The notes beneath the pieces are model-generated. The model saw nothing but the letters and a program-made list of their open reading frames with translations. It did no database searches and was not told where the DNA came from. Shown here piece by piece: positions 17,194 to 24,539 of a stretch of 64,000 nt of DNA (position 1 is its first letter; the number at the start of each line of letters is the position of its first letter). The stretch spans positions 220,831 through 284,830 of the forward strand of contig CAUQTI010000001.1 in NCBI GenBank assembly GCA_963521065.1. Reading direction: 5' to 3'. The DNA comes from IOR16 sp963521065. GTDB lineage: Bacteria; Bacillota; Clostridia; Peptostreptococcales; Anaerovoracaceae. The position numbers were made by a program, and so were the translations under genes.

Positions 17194-17718
17194 TTGAGTC
17201 AAAATACAAAAGAATGGATTAAAGATATTGTGGTTGCCGTGGTTATTGGACTGTTGATTATTCAGTTTATAAGACCTACGATTGTTAAAGAGCATTCCAT
17301 GATGCCGACGCTCAACGAAAACGATTATATTTTTATGAGCAAGCAGGCATACACGTTCGGCGAACCGAAATACGGTGATATTGTTGTATTCCACAGTGAT
17401 CTGAAAACGGCAGAGGGAAAAGAAAAGCGACTGATTAAGCGAATTATCGGCTTACCTGGTGATGTAATCAGTATTGCGGATGGTACTGTTTTTCGAAACG
17501 GGCAGCCTCTGGATGAGACTTATACGTTAGAGCAGTATACCTCAACCGTTATGGCAGATGTTACAGTGCCTGAGGACAGCTTGTTTGTAATGGGAGACAA
17601 TCGTCAAAACAGCATCGACAGCAGAGATCCGGATGTGGGATTCATTGAAGAAAAACGATTGGTAGGAAAGGCATTTCTAAGATTATATCCATTTAATAAA
17701 ATTGGATTTTTAGATTAG
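17194..17718 (+). CDS. lepB: Signal peptidase I, copy 1 of 3
   Basis: Membrane serine protease removing Sec/Tat signal peptides. 174 residues: one N-terminal membrane helix (about 10-27), catalytic serine in EHSMMPTL, the general-base lysine in KRLIKRIIGLPGD, and FVMGDNRQNSIDSRD. An ATG at 17182 overlaps the AAAGGA ribosome site; the TTG at 17194 is better spaced and matches the TTG-initiated second copy (LSQNTKEW versus LSQATKDW). First of three tandem paralogues. Confidence 0.88.
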   Translation: MSQNTKEWIKDIVVAVVIGLLIIQFIRPTIVKEHSMMPTLNENDYIFMSKQAYTFGEPKYGDIVVFHSDLKTAEGKEKRLIKRIIGLPGDVISIADGTVFRNGQPLDETYTLEQYTSTVMADVTVPEDSLFVMGDNRQNSIDSRDPDVGFIEEKRLVGKAFLRLYPFNKIGFLD

Positions 17719-17807
17719 AGAAGCCTGTTTTATCGCTGAAAATACTTAAAATCAGCAATCTTACATAAAAAATAAGAAGCTGCAAATAAAAACAAGGGGG
17801 GGTATTT

Positions 17808-18329
17808 TTGAGCCAAGCTACGAAAGACTGGATAAAAGAGATTGTGCTTGCCATACTGATTGGATTAATCATCCTGCAATTTGTCAAGCCGACCATCGTA
17901 AGGGGACATTCAATGATGCCGACGCTTGATGAACAGGATTACATTTTTTTAAGCAGGCAGGCGTATACCTTTGAGGACCCGGAGTATGAAGATATTGTTG
18001 TATTTCAGAGCGATTTAAAAACGCCAGACGGCAAAGAGAAACTGCTGATTAAGCGTGTAGTGGGATTGCCTGGAGATGTAATTCGCATTGACAAAGGTAA
18101 GGTGTTCAGAAATGATAAGCCTTTGAGCGAAAGGTACACTTTAGAACAGTACACTTCTACGGTGATGGAAGACGTTACGGTGCCGGAGGATCGCCTGTTT
18201 GTAATGGGAGATAATCGGCAGGGAAGTACAGACAGCCGGGACGCGGAGGTTGGCTGTGTTGAACAGAAACGTTTAGTTGGGAAAGCCTTTCTGCGTTTGT
18301 ACCCATTTCATAAAATTAGTTTTCTTTAA
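17808..18329 (+). CDS. lepB: Signal peptidase I, copy 2 of 3
   Basis: 173 residues, clearly a recent duplicate of the copy upstream: near-identical motifs GHSMMPTL (catalytic Ser), LLIKRVVGLPGD (Lys) and FVMGDNRQGSTDSRD. It starts with TTG after a GGGGGGG tract. Copy 2 has several substitutions around the SDSRD end (DAEVGCVE), so substrate preference may have shifted. Confidence 0.88.
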   Translation: MSQATKDWIKEIVLAILIGLIILQFVKPTIVRGHSMMPTLDEQDYIFLSRQAYTFEDPEYEDIVVFQSDLKTPDGKEKLLIKRVVGLPGDVIRIDKGKVFRNDKPLSERYTLEQYTSTVMEDVTVPEDRLFVMGDNRQGSTDSRDAEVGCVEQKRLVGKAFLRLYPFHKISFL

Positions 18330-18430
18330 GAAACAAAAAATGTTTTAATAGACAGATTGTAAAAACGTATCTAATATATATAATCGTACAGCCTAGTAAA
18401 GTTATCGCTGAGAGAAACAGGGGAGAGAGC

Positions 18431-18952
18431 ATGAAGGCAGCAGTTTGGGATTTTGTGAAGACGGTCTTAATGGCATTGGTAATTGCGATTCTTATCACAA
18501 GCTTCATTAAGCCGACGCTGGTAAAGGGTTATTCGATGTATCCGACAATACAGCCGAACAGCTATATGATTGTGAATAAGATTCCTTATATTAAGGGGAT
18601 GCCTGCACATGGAGATATTATCGTATTTAAAGCACATATCTATATGGAAAATGGCGAAGAAAAAGACTTAATTAAAAGAGTAATCGGCATAGCTGGCGAT
18701 CGTATTTCTGTAAGTGACGGCATCGTCTACAGAAACGGAAAGGCCTTAGAAGAGGACTACATCTATGGTGGAGTTACTCCCGGAGAAATGGATGAAACAA
18801 TCGTTGAAAAAAATTGTATCTTCGTGATGGGGGACAATCGGGGAAACAGCCTTGACAGCAGAGATCCGAGTATAGGGCAGGTAGCGATAAAGGATATTTT
18901 GGGGAAAGTGGTTCTGCGGCTTTACCCTTTTGATGAAGTAGGCTTTTTATAG
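18431..18952 (+). CDS. lepB: Signal peptidase I, copy 3 of 3
   Basis: 173 residues and more diverged than copies 1 and 2: GYSMYPTI (catalytic Ser), DLIKRVIGIAGD (Lys), FVMGDNRGNSLDSRDPSIG. One N-terminal membrane helix. ATG start with AGGGGAGAGAGC. It is followed 14 bases later by smpB and is probably cotranscribed with it. Confidence 0.88.
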   Translation: MKAAVWDFVKTVLMALVIAILITSFIKPTLVKGYSMYPTIQPNSYMIVNKIPYIKGMPAHGDIIVFKAHIYMENGEEKDLIKRVIGIAGDRISVSDGIVYRNGKALEEDYIYGGVTPGEMDETIVEKNCIFVMGDNRGNSLDSRDPSIGQVAIKDILGKVVLRLYPFDEVGFL

Positions 18953-18966
18953 AGGAGGTGCGCAGA

Positions 18967-19428
18967 ATGGGACAGAAGAAGCTGATAGCGAATAATAAAA
19001 AAGCACGGCACGATTACTTTATAGATGAAGTGTATGAAGCGGGACTTGTACTGACAGGGACGGAGATAAAATCCATCCGACAGGGTAAAGTGAACCTGAA
19101 AGAAAGCTATGCTAAAATTGATAATGGGGAAGTTATGATTTATAATATGCACATTAGCCCCTACGAGCAGGGAAACCGTTATAATACAGACCCTATGAGA
19201 GAGCGAAAGCTGCTGTTGCATCGACAGGAAATACGAAAGTTAATCGGGTATACAACACAAAAAGGTTTGACTCTCATTCCGTTGAAAGTTTACTTGAATG
19301 AAAAAGGATTGGCGAAGATGGAGCTTGCTGTTGCACGAGGAAAGAAGCTGTTTGATAAACGGGACGACATCGCGAAAAAAGATGCGGATCGACGCATGGA
19401 AAAGCAAATGAAAAAGCATTGGCAGTAG
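18967..19428 (+). CDS. smpB: SsrA-binding protein SmpB
   Basis: tmRNA partner in ribosome rescue. The 153-residue protein has the family pattern NNKKARHDYFIDEVYEAGLVLTG near the start, EIKSIRQGKVNLKESYA, and a basic tail KKDADRRMEKQMKKHWQ. A GTG at 18958 is in frame but lies in the AGGAGGTG ribosome site; ATG 18967 is right. The ssrA gene is only 1.5 kb downstream. Confidence 0.96.
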   Translation: MGQKKLIANNKKARHDYFIDEVYEAGLVLTGTEIKSIRQGKVNLKESYAKIDNGEVMIYNMHISPYEQGNRYNTDPMRERKLLLHRQEIRKLIGYTTQKGLTLIPLKVYLNEKGLAKMELAVARGKKLFDKRDDIAKKDADRRMEKQMKKHWQ

Positions 19429-19441
19429 CCAATGCTTTTTT
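19411..19441 (+). terminator. Terminator overlapping the end of smpB
   Basis: AAAAAGCATTGGC pairs with GCCAATGCTTTTT around the loop AGTA; the smpB stop codon lies in the loop and 3' arm. The T run follows. Confidence 0.88.
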
Positions 19442-19471
19442 GTAATCTTGCGGGTGCAGAACGCAAGTATC

Positions 19472-20779
19472 TTAGACAAAGATATATTTGAATAAAAATA
19501 GAAGCGCAACTATGACAATCATAATGTTTAAATCTTTCCTCTTTTCGGAGCCTCCTGTTAGCTTTAAGACAAAGTAAGAGATTGTGCCAAATCCGATTCC
19601 ATCTGCAATACTGGAAGAGAAAGGCATCATCGTGATTGTTAGAAATGCCGGAATTCCTTCTGAATAATCTTCGAAAGGAATCTCTTTTATCGGAACCGCC
19701 ATAAACAAGCCAACCAAAATAAGAATCGGAGCCGTTGCCGCACTCGGTACAATAAGAATCAGCGGAGAAAAGAAAAGTGCCAGCAAGAAGCAGGATGCCG
19801 TTGTCAATGCAGTCAGGCCTGTTCTGCCTCCGGCAGCCATTCCGGCAGCGGATTCTCCAAAGGTGGTTACGGTGCTTGTGCCAAGACAGGCGCCTATCGT
19901 AGTACCGACCGCATCACACAGAAGTGCTTGTTTGGCATGTGGGAAATTTCCCTCTTCATCTAAAAGATTTGCGCGCATTGCAAAAGCAATCAGAGAGCCG
20001 GCGGTGTCAAAGATATCGACGAGAAGAAACGTGAAGACAATAAAAAGCATGTCCACAGTCAGGAAATTAGAAAAATCAAATTGCAAAAATATCGGAGAAA
20101 GACTTGGCGGAAGGCTGATTACAGAAGCCGGAAGCTTTGTGACTCCAAGCGGCAAACCAATTAATGTGGTTGCTACAATTCCAAGGAGCAAAGCAGCGGG
20201 AACTTTCCTTACAAGGAAGATTCCTGTCAAGACCAAGCCAATGCAAGACAGAAGTGCGGTTGGATCGGAAAGATCACCTAAAGTAATTAAATTAGAGGAA
20301 TCAGCGACAATGATATGCGAGTTTTTTAAGCCGATACAAGCGATAAACAGTCCAATTCCACCGGAAATTGCCTTCTTAAGTGTTGCCGGCATTTTATTGA
20401 TAATAGATTCACGTACATCAAAGAAAGATAACGAAATAAAAATAATTCCTTCTAATAAAATAGCAGTTAATGCAAATTGCCAACTGTAACCAAGCTGAAG
20501 GACAACGTAATAAGTGAAGAAAGCATTCAGGCCCATTCCAGGGGCGAGCGCGATGGGAAGCTTGGCCCATATTCCCATAAAAAAGGTAGCTAAAAGTGCG
20601 GAAAGGGCAGTTGCTGTGAAGACAGCACCGTAATTCATACCCGCTTGGCTAAGAATGTTGGGATTCACAATCAGAATGTAAGCCATAGCAATAAAGGTGG
20701 TGATACCTGCAACTATTTCTGTTTTTATCGTTGTTTTGTGTTTTTCAAGCTGAAAATATTGTTCTAATTTTTGAATCAT
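19472..20779 (-). CDS. NCS2-family purine (adenine/guanine/hypoxanthine) permease
   Basis: 435 residues with about 12 to 14 membrane segments, AzgA/PbuG/PbuO branch of NCS2. Signatures: GITTFIAMAYILIVNPNIL near the N terminus, APGMGLNAFFTY, DIFDTAGSLIAFAMRANLLDE (acidic substrate-site residues) and GTSTVTTFGESAAGMAAGGRTG. Start at 20779 chosen by AAGGAGATTTTT; the open frame runs 22 codons further. No purine riboswitch is visible in the 5' region, only a promoter. Confidence 0.9.
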   Translation of the reverse strand: MIQKLEQYFQLEKHKTTIKTEIVAGITTFIAMAYILIVNPNILSQAGMNYGAVFTATALSALLATFFMGIWAKLPIALAPGMGLNAFFTYYVVLQLGYSWQFALTAILLEGIIFISLSFFDVRESIINKMPATLKKAISGGIGLFIACIGLKNSHIIVADSSNLITLGDLSDPTALLSCIGLVLTGIFLVRKVPAALLLGIVATTLIGLPLGVTKLPASVISLPPSLSPIFLQFDFSNFLTVDMLFIVFTFLLVDIFDTAGSLIAFAMRANLLDEEGNFPHAKQALLCDAVGTTIGACLGTSTVTTFGESAAGMAAGGRTGLTALTTASCFLLALFFSPLILIVPSAATAPILILVGLFMAVPIKEIPFEDYSEGIPAFLTITMMPFSSSIADGIGFGTISYFVLKLTGGSEKRKDLNIMIVIVALLFLFKYIFV

Positions 20780-20816
20780 AAAAATCTCCTTACTAATAAT
20801 AAAACCAAACCGTTTT

Positions 20817-20845
20817 ATTATAATTTTTTTGGGGTAAAATTGCAA
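20817..20845 (-). promoter_or_regulatory. Sigma-A promoter of the purine permease
   Basis: On the minus strand, TTGCAA (20845-20840), exactly 17 bases, TATAAT (20822-20817). Confidence 0.7.
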
Positions 20846-20913
20846 TGTAAAAAATATCCATAAAAATTTCTATATTTAATAAATTTTTAATGATTTAATA
20901 GAGCATTATAAGG

Positions 20914-20919
20914 TATAAT
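20914..20919 (+). promoter_or_regulatory. Candidate -10 of the ssrA promoter
   Basis: TATAAT 34 bases upstream of the mature tmRNA 5' end. The -35 at 17 bases (TGATTT) is weak. Confidence 0.45.
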
Positions 20920-20952
20920 GTATATATAAAGTAAAAACTTTATTCATAGTAT

Positions 20953-21322
20953 GGGGGCGTAAAGGTTTCGACGGGGGTGTAGAAGCCGGATAAGCGAGCC
21001 GTAGTTGCCAAGTCTACGTAAAAAGTGGCACGTTTAAATATAAACGCTAAAAATAATAACAATTACGCTTTAGCTGCATAAGCAGCTGCCGCTAAGCGGC
21101 GCGTCGTCAGCTCCGGTTCACCTGTAGGCCGGATCACTGGCGTCAATTATACAGGAAAACTCTGTGTGAGCTCCTAGTAGCACGGGGGAACAATAGGATA
21201 GCTGAAAGGATAGCCTGCTGATGGGCGATCATTGAGGCGAAACATGAAACCACCAGCTGCGCTCGGAGAAAGTCCTGTGGAAATGCTTTCGGACGTGAGT
21301 TCGACTCTCACCGCCTTCACCA
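20953..21322 (+). ncRNA. ssrA: Transfer-messenger RNA (tmRNA)
   Basis: Begins GGGGGCG, which pairs (with two G-U pairs) with CGCCTTC before the encoded ACCA 3' end. The conserved start GGTTTCGACGGGG and the T-arm GAGTTCGACTCTC are present. The tag frame runs from GCT at 21046 to TAA at 21081 and encodes AKNNNNYALAA, a normal ALAA degron. A terminator hairpin follows at once. Confidence 0.97.
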
Positions 21323-21403
21323 AATTAAAGTCATGTATGAGGATTTGAACCCATACATGACTTTTTGTTTTGTCGGTGATAAAATCAGGGAAAATACACT
21401 TTA
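21322..21403 (+). repeat. Direct repeat, copy 1: ssrA 3' flank
   Basis: The segment starting at the last base of ssrA (AAATTAAAGTCA...) through the terminator to about 21403 (...AAAATACAC) is repeated imperfectly at about 22045-22125. Between the copies lies the GNAT gene. Confidence 0.7.
21326..21368 (+). terminator. Terminator of ssrA
   Basis: AAAGTCATGTATG and CATACATGACTTT form a 13-bp stem followed by TTTG. The loop AGGATTTGAACC resembles a tRNA T-arm read on the opposite strand. The whole unit recurs near 22045. Confidence 0.75.
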
Positions 21404-21426
21404 TTTATATAACAAGAAGGAAGAGT

Positions 21427-21870
21427 ATGAACATAATCAAAGTGAAAGACAGAAATTCAATACTGATAGCGCAACTTATGGAGGTCTGGAAAGAATCTGT
21501 GAAAGAAACACATTTATTTTTATCAGACGCAGAAATAAACAATATACAAAAGTATATTCCACAGGCAGTAACGGATATTTCTCATTTAATTATTGCTGAG
21601 AATGAGAACGGTGATCCGATTGCATTCATGGGGATAGGTGAACAGAAACTTGAAATGTTATTTATAGCTCCCAAAGAACGTGGACGTGGCTTGGGGAAAA
21701 AATTGGTTGAATACGGTATTAAGGAATACTCCATTAACGAGTTAGGGGTAAATGAGCAAAACCCACAAGCAAGAGGGTTCTACGAACGCATGGGATTTCA
21801 AGTTTACAAAAGAACCGAGACGGATGAACAAGGCAGACCATATCCTATTTTATACATGAGATTATCATAA
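21427..21870 (+). CDS. GNAT-family N-acetyltransferase (YjaB-like)
   Basis: 147 residues. The acetyl-CoA loop ERGRGLGKKLVEYG (about 83-96) and the C-terminal NEQNPQARGFYERMGF followed by ETDEQGRPYP match YjaB-type acetyltransferases. ATG 21427 follows AAGAAGGAAGAGT; the frame opens earlier, inside the ssrA terminator copy. It sits between two copies of the ssrA 3' flank and is probably accessory. Substrate unknown. Confidence 0.82.
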   Translation: MNIIKVKDRNSILIAQLMEVWKESVKETHLFLSDAEINNIQKYIPQAVTDISHLIIAENENGDPIAFMGIGEQKLEMLFIAPKERGRGLGKKLVEYGIKEYSINELGVNEQNPQARGFYERMGFQVYKRTETDEQGRPYPILYMRLS

Positions 21871-22404
21871 ATCATTTTATAAGATTATGGGCACAACGGG
21901 AAGCACCATAATATTTTGAATTCTTGATTATATTGTTTGATGAAGTGATAGTTCAAATCCATATCTGAAAATAAAAAGAAGACTATGAAATATGCGTTTT
22001 TCTTTGTCCACACCGTAGGATGCATCTATTTTGGCCGAATGATACAAATTAAAGTCACGTATGAGGATTTGAACCCATACATGATTTTTGCTTTATTGGC
22101 GCTAAAATTAAAAAATACACATTCCGTAGATACTACGAATAAAAGTATTATTTACTTTTCAGCAATAAAAATAACCGAAAGGACCATAGGTATTTTAACC
22201 TTTTTTACAAAAATGCAACATGAAATGATTGAAACTAAAGCGGCTTATTAAAACAGTTATTCAGTCTATTTTGCAGTTTTATTTAAACAAGGCTAGGTCC
22301 TATTTAATACTTAGCCATGTCGAATCATTTATATGTATCGCGATTCAGAAAATTTATAAACAAAATCTAGATATGTGCCATGTGCTTTTATCCTGAAGAA
22401 AGGA
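21871..22404. other. Intergenic region with no convincing gene
   Basis: AT-rich spacer between the GNAT gene and the convergent collagen-like gene. It holds the displaced ssrA flank. An open frame of 88 codons at 21985-22251 crosses that repeat, lacks a ribosome site and has no recognisable content. Nothing else is seen. Confidence 0.6.
22045..22125 (+). repeat. Direct repeat, copy 2: displaced ssrA 3' flank
   Basis: Repeats the ssrA terminator region, beginning at ACAAATTAAAGTCA with a few mismatches (CACGTATG for CATGTATG on the first arm) and ending with AAATACAC. The tmRNA acceptor sequence itself is not repeated. The hairpin has decayed, so this is likely the older, non-functional copy. 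Confidence 0.7.
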
Positions 22405-22464
22405 TAAAAAATGTCCGACTGAAATAGACGTAGCGTAAATCTGTTTCGGCCGGATTGTTTTTTA
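22405..22464. terminator. Bidirectional terminator downstream of the collagen-like gene
   Basis: A 15-bp stem with one mismatch (TCCGACTGAAATAGA against TCTGTTTCGGCCGGA) has an A run before and a T run after. It suits the minus-strand gene ending at 22520. Confidence 0.75.
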
Positions 22465-22519
22465 TCGTGATTAAAAAGATGATTCACATCCATATTTATG
22501 CGAGACATCTAGTTAGAAA

Positions 22520-23461
22520 TTATTGCATTGCACAAAGCCAGGGGGTTCGTAGAAGGCTGACATCACTTGTACTGAGCACCGCACCTAAGGTAAAGCCGGA
22601 AGATAAATTTTGGATTCTAAAGTTAATGGGAGGTGCATCGCCAACCGTAGGAATTCCAGCGGTTTTTGCCCCTAACTGGGAAGCATTAACCTGATTCCAT
22701 ACAGCTAAATAGTAAATTTGGCCTGCTTCTATGTTAATTGTAGTAGTAAGAGGCAGCCGAAATAAGCCGCCTGTAATAGACGTTACAATATTTGTTATGC
22801 CTATCACTGCAGCTGTAGTGTTCGTTAAATTTTCCAAGACTGCCATCTGAAACTGTCCCGTTCCAGCTCCTACCTGTATTACATATGCAGAAATATGATG
22901 AATATCCAGAATATCTAAGTCTCCGCCGAAGGCAATTGCCTCCATCGCTTGGTTGTTGCCGCTGCCCTCATTCGGTGTGACAACAGTGTCAACGTTCCCT
23001 AGACTAACGGTCATAACATTCATTTCCATATTTGAAGGCCCGGTAGGACCGGTATTGCCTTGAGGACCGGTAGGGCCTGTGTTGCCTAGTAAACCCTGTG
23101 GACCGGTAGGGCCTGTGTTGCCTAGTAAACCCTGTGGACCGGTAGGACCGATGTCCCCTTGTAGACCTTGCGAGCCAGTGGGACCAGTGTTACCTAGCAA
23201 GCCTTGTGGACCGGTAGAGCCTGTGTTGCCTAGCAAACCCTGTGGACCGGTAGGGCCTGTGTCACCTAGTAAACCTTGTGGACCGGCAGGGCCAGTGTTA
23301 CCTAACAAGCCTTGTGGACCGGTAGGGCCTGTGTCACCTTGCAGACCTTGCGGACCGGTAGGGCCTGTTTGACAACAATAATAGCCCTCATTACAACAAC
23401 ATTGTCCCTGGCAAGCATTGCAGAAATTACAACGGTATTGAGCGAAATATTGATTTAACAT
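22520..23461 (-). CDS. Collagen-like, BclA-type spore surface protein
   Basis: 313 residues in three parts: a cysteine-rich N terminus (about 1-30, with CNFC, CQGQCCC, YYCC); a Gly-X-Y region (about 33-142) of eight 12-residue units GPTGPQGLLGNT with variants, then a shorter unit and GPTGPS; and a C-terminal globular domain of about 165 residues with beta-rich, Thr/Ile-rich sequence as in BclA/exosporium proteins. Thr residues in the repeats suit O-glycosylation. A sigma-K-like promoter lies 29 bases upstream, supporting mother-cell expression. The cysteines may crosslink it to the coat. Confidence 0.85.
   Translation of the reverse strand: MLNQYFAQYRCNFCNACQGQCCCNEGYYCCQTGPTGPQGLQGDTGPTGPQGLLGNTGPAGPQGLLGDTGPTGPQGLLGNTGSTGPQGLLGNTGPTGSQGLQGDIGPTGPQGLLGNTGPTGPQGLLGNTGPTGPQGNTGPTGPSNMEMNVMTVSLGNVDTVVTPNEGSGNNQAMEAIAFGGDLDILDIHHISAYVIQVGAGTGQFQMAVLENLTNTTAAVIGITNIVTSITGGLFRLPLTTTINIEAGQIYYLAVWNQVNASQLGAKTAGIPTVGDAPPINFRIQNLSSGFTLGAVLSTSDVSLLRTPWLCAMQ
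23031..23372 (-). repeat. 36-bp tandem repeats encoding the Gly-X-Y array
   Basis: Eight 36-bp units plus a 27-bp unit encode the collagen-like region. Units alternate between two subtypes (LLGNT and LQGDT/LLGDT), suggesting block duplication; the copy number is prone to slippage. Confidence 0.85.
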
Positions 23462-23489
23462 AATGATTTCTCCATAGGATGTAATTCAT

Positions 23490-23517
23490 TAGAATATGAA
23501 CATTTTATGCTACGTGT
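23490..23517 (-). promoter_or_regulatory. Sigma-K-like promoter of the collagen-like gene
   Basis: On the minus strand, AC (23517-23516), 17 bases, CATATTCTA (23498-23490), which fits AC-N16/17-CATANNNTA. The predicted start near 23483 leaves a short leader with GGAG before the ATG. Confidence 0.55.
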
Positions 23518-23687
23518 TACAATATATGTTATGGGTTGGATTGGGTTATTATTCTAGTGCTATGGGGCATAATTATGTGTCAAAAATTTGTTGATATGCT
23601 AATCGTGATAAATATTAAAATTTTGTATAACATATTTTTAAAGTGTATTAATGGCAGGTGAAGTTTTTTGATTCTTAAAATTACTAA

Positions 23688-23716
23688 TTGCAGTATAAAA
23701 ATAAGGAGAGTATAAT
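23688..23716 (+). promoter_or_regulatory. Promoter of the tRNA-Ala gene
   Basis: TTGCAG (23688-23693), 17-base spacer, perfect TATAAT (23711-23716). The mature tRNA begins 34 bases beyond the -10. Confidence 0.75.
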
Positions 23717-23750
23717 GACATTGTTCTAAACAATTTATTTGAAATCCTTT

Positions 23751-23826
23751 GGGGAATTAGCTCAGCTGGGAGAGCGCATGGTTCGCAATCATGAGGTCAG
23801 GGGTTCGATCCCCCTATTCTCCACCA
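23751..23826 (+). tRNA. tRNA-Ala, anticodon CGC
   Basis: A complete cloverleaf: acceptor GGGGAAT/ATTCTCC with the G3-U70 pair that marks alanine tRNAs, D-arm GCTC...GAGC, anticodon stem CATGG/TCATG with loop TTCGCAA (anticodon CGC, reading GCG), T-arm AGGGGTTCGATCCCCCT and encoded CCA. It is a single-gene unit with its own promoter and terminator. Confidence 0.96.
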
Positions 23827-23828
23827 AT

Positions 23829-23875
23829 AAAAAAAGTGCCTTCGAGCGTAAATTTGCTTTGAAGGCACTTTTTTA
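23829..23875 (+). terminator. Terminator of the tRNA-Ala gene
   Basis: AAAAAGTGCCTTC pairs with GAAGGCACTTTTT, with an inner AGC/GCT extension, followed by T residues. Confidence 0.85.
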
Positions 23876-24038
23876 TTGTAGCTTTAGTAGAGGTTCCGAC
23901 TGACGATAGGAAGAAGGAACAAATAAGCACCAGCTATATTGAAGTTGAAAAGATTTAGCTTCAAGTAGAAAAGGAAAAACTCCAATATTACGACGATGAT
24001 GGTTTGTCGACCGCACCAAAACAAAGGAGGTATCCAAT

Positions 24039-24164
24039 ATGGGTAAAGAAAGCTTAACACATAGTGCTTGGAGCTGCAAATATCATATAGTATTTTCATC
24101 CAAATATTGGATTTCCAACAGTTTTTCAGGCAACTTTTTTCAGGGTATTTATTCGATACTTTAA
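24039..24164 (+). pseudogene. IS200-type TnpA transposase, N-terminal remnant
   Basis: A perfect AGGAGGTATCCAAT leads into an ATG and a frame beginning MGKESLTHSAWSCKYHIVFS, the typical N terminus of IS200/IS605 Y1 transposases (SxxHTKWxCKYHIVF). Homology stops after about 24 residues (SSKYW), then unrelated codons run to a stop at residue 42. The HUH motif and catalytic tyrosine are missing. The upstream 150 bases (about 23885-24030) are probably the IS left end. The rest was deleted; no right end is recognised. Confidence 0.75.
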
Positions 24165-24231
24165 ACTCTACGGAGCGTTTATTGATAAAACAAGAAGTAA
24201 TCGGTATACTTTATCAAGTGAGGGGTATCTT

Positions 24232-24438
24232 ATGAAGAACGAAAAAATTGGTAAGCTTATAAAAGTTTTAAGAATAGAGCATAAACTTACGCAAAAACAG
24301 CTTGCGAATAAGTTGGAAATTAGCGATAAGGCGGTTTCTAAATGGGAGCGCGGGATTGGTACGCCAGAACTTTCTTTGATTAGTGATTTATCTAACCTAC
24401 TCGAAGTAAATATTGCGAATTTGCTGTCCGCGATGTAG
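24232..24438 (+). CDS. Short XRE-family helix-turn-helix protein
   Basis: 68 residues, almost only the HTH_3 domain (KIGKLIKVLRIEHKLTQKQL then ISDKAVSKWERGIGTPELSLI). Relatives with this N terminus usually carry a further membrane or sensor domain after LLEVNI, so this copy may be a truncated remnant; the last residues NLLSAM end abruptly next to the IS200 scar. Weak ribosome site GTGAGGGG. Confidence 0.6.
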   Translation: MKNEKIGKLIKVLRIEHKLTQKQLANKLEISDKAVSKWERGIGTPELSLISDLSNLLEVNIANLLSAM

Positions 24439-24539
24439 CTTATAATGATTCTGTAAGAGGAAATATGAAAAATTCAAAATATTACATTTTAGAACATGGT
24501 CTGCTTTATCAATTATTGTAAAAAGGAGAACAATATTTA

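Noticed and set aside
20780..20950. Purine riboswitch upstream of the NCS2 permease
   Set aside because: No purine aptamer core or terminator is present in the short 5' region, only a promoter and ribosome site.
21985..22251. 88-codon open frame between GNAT and collagen-like genes
   Set aside because: It crosses the repeated ssrA flank, has no ribosome site and no recognisable content; kept only as part of the intergenic note.
23079..23372. Open frame of Pro/Cys/Val repeats on the + strand
   Set aside because: It is the antisense reading of the collagen-like tandem repeats.
22520..23372. 36-bp repeats as a possible CRISPR array
   Set aside because: The repeats are contiguous without spacers and encode Gly-X-Y collagen units.
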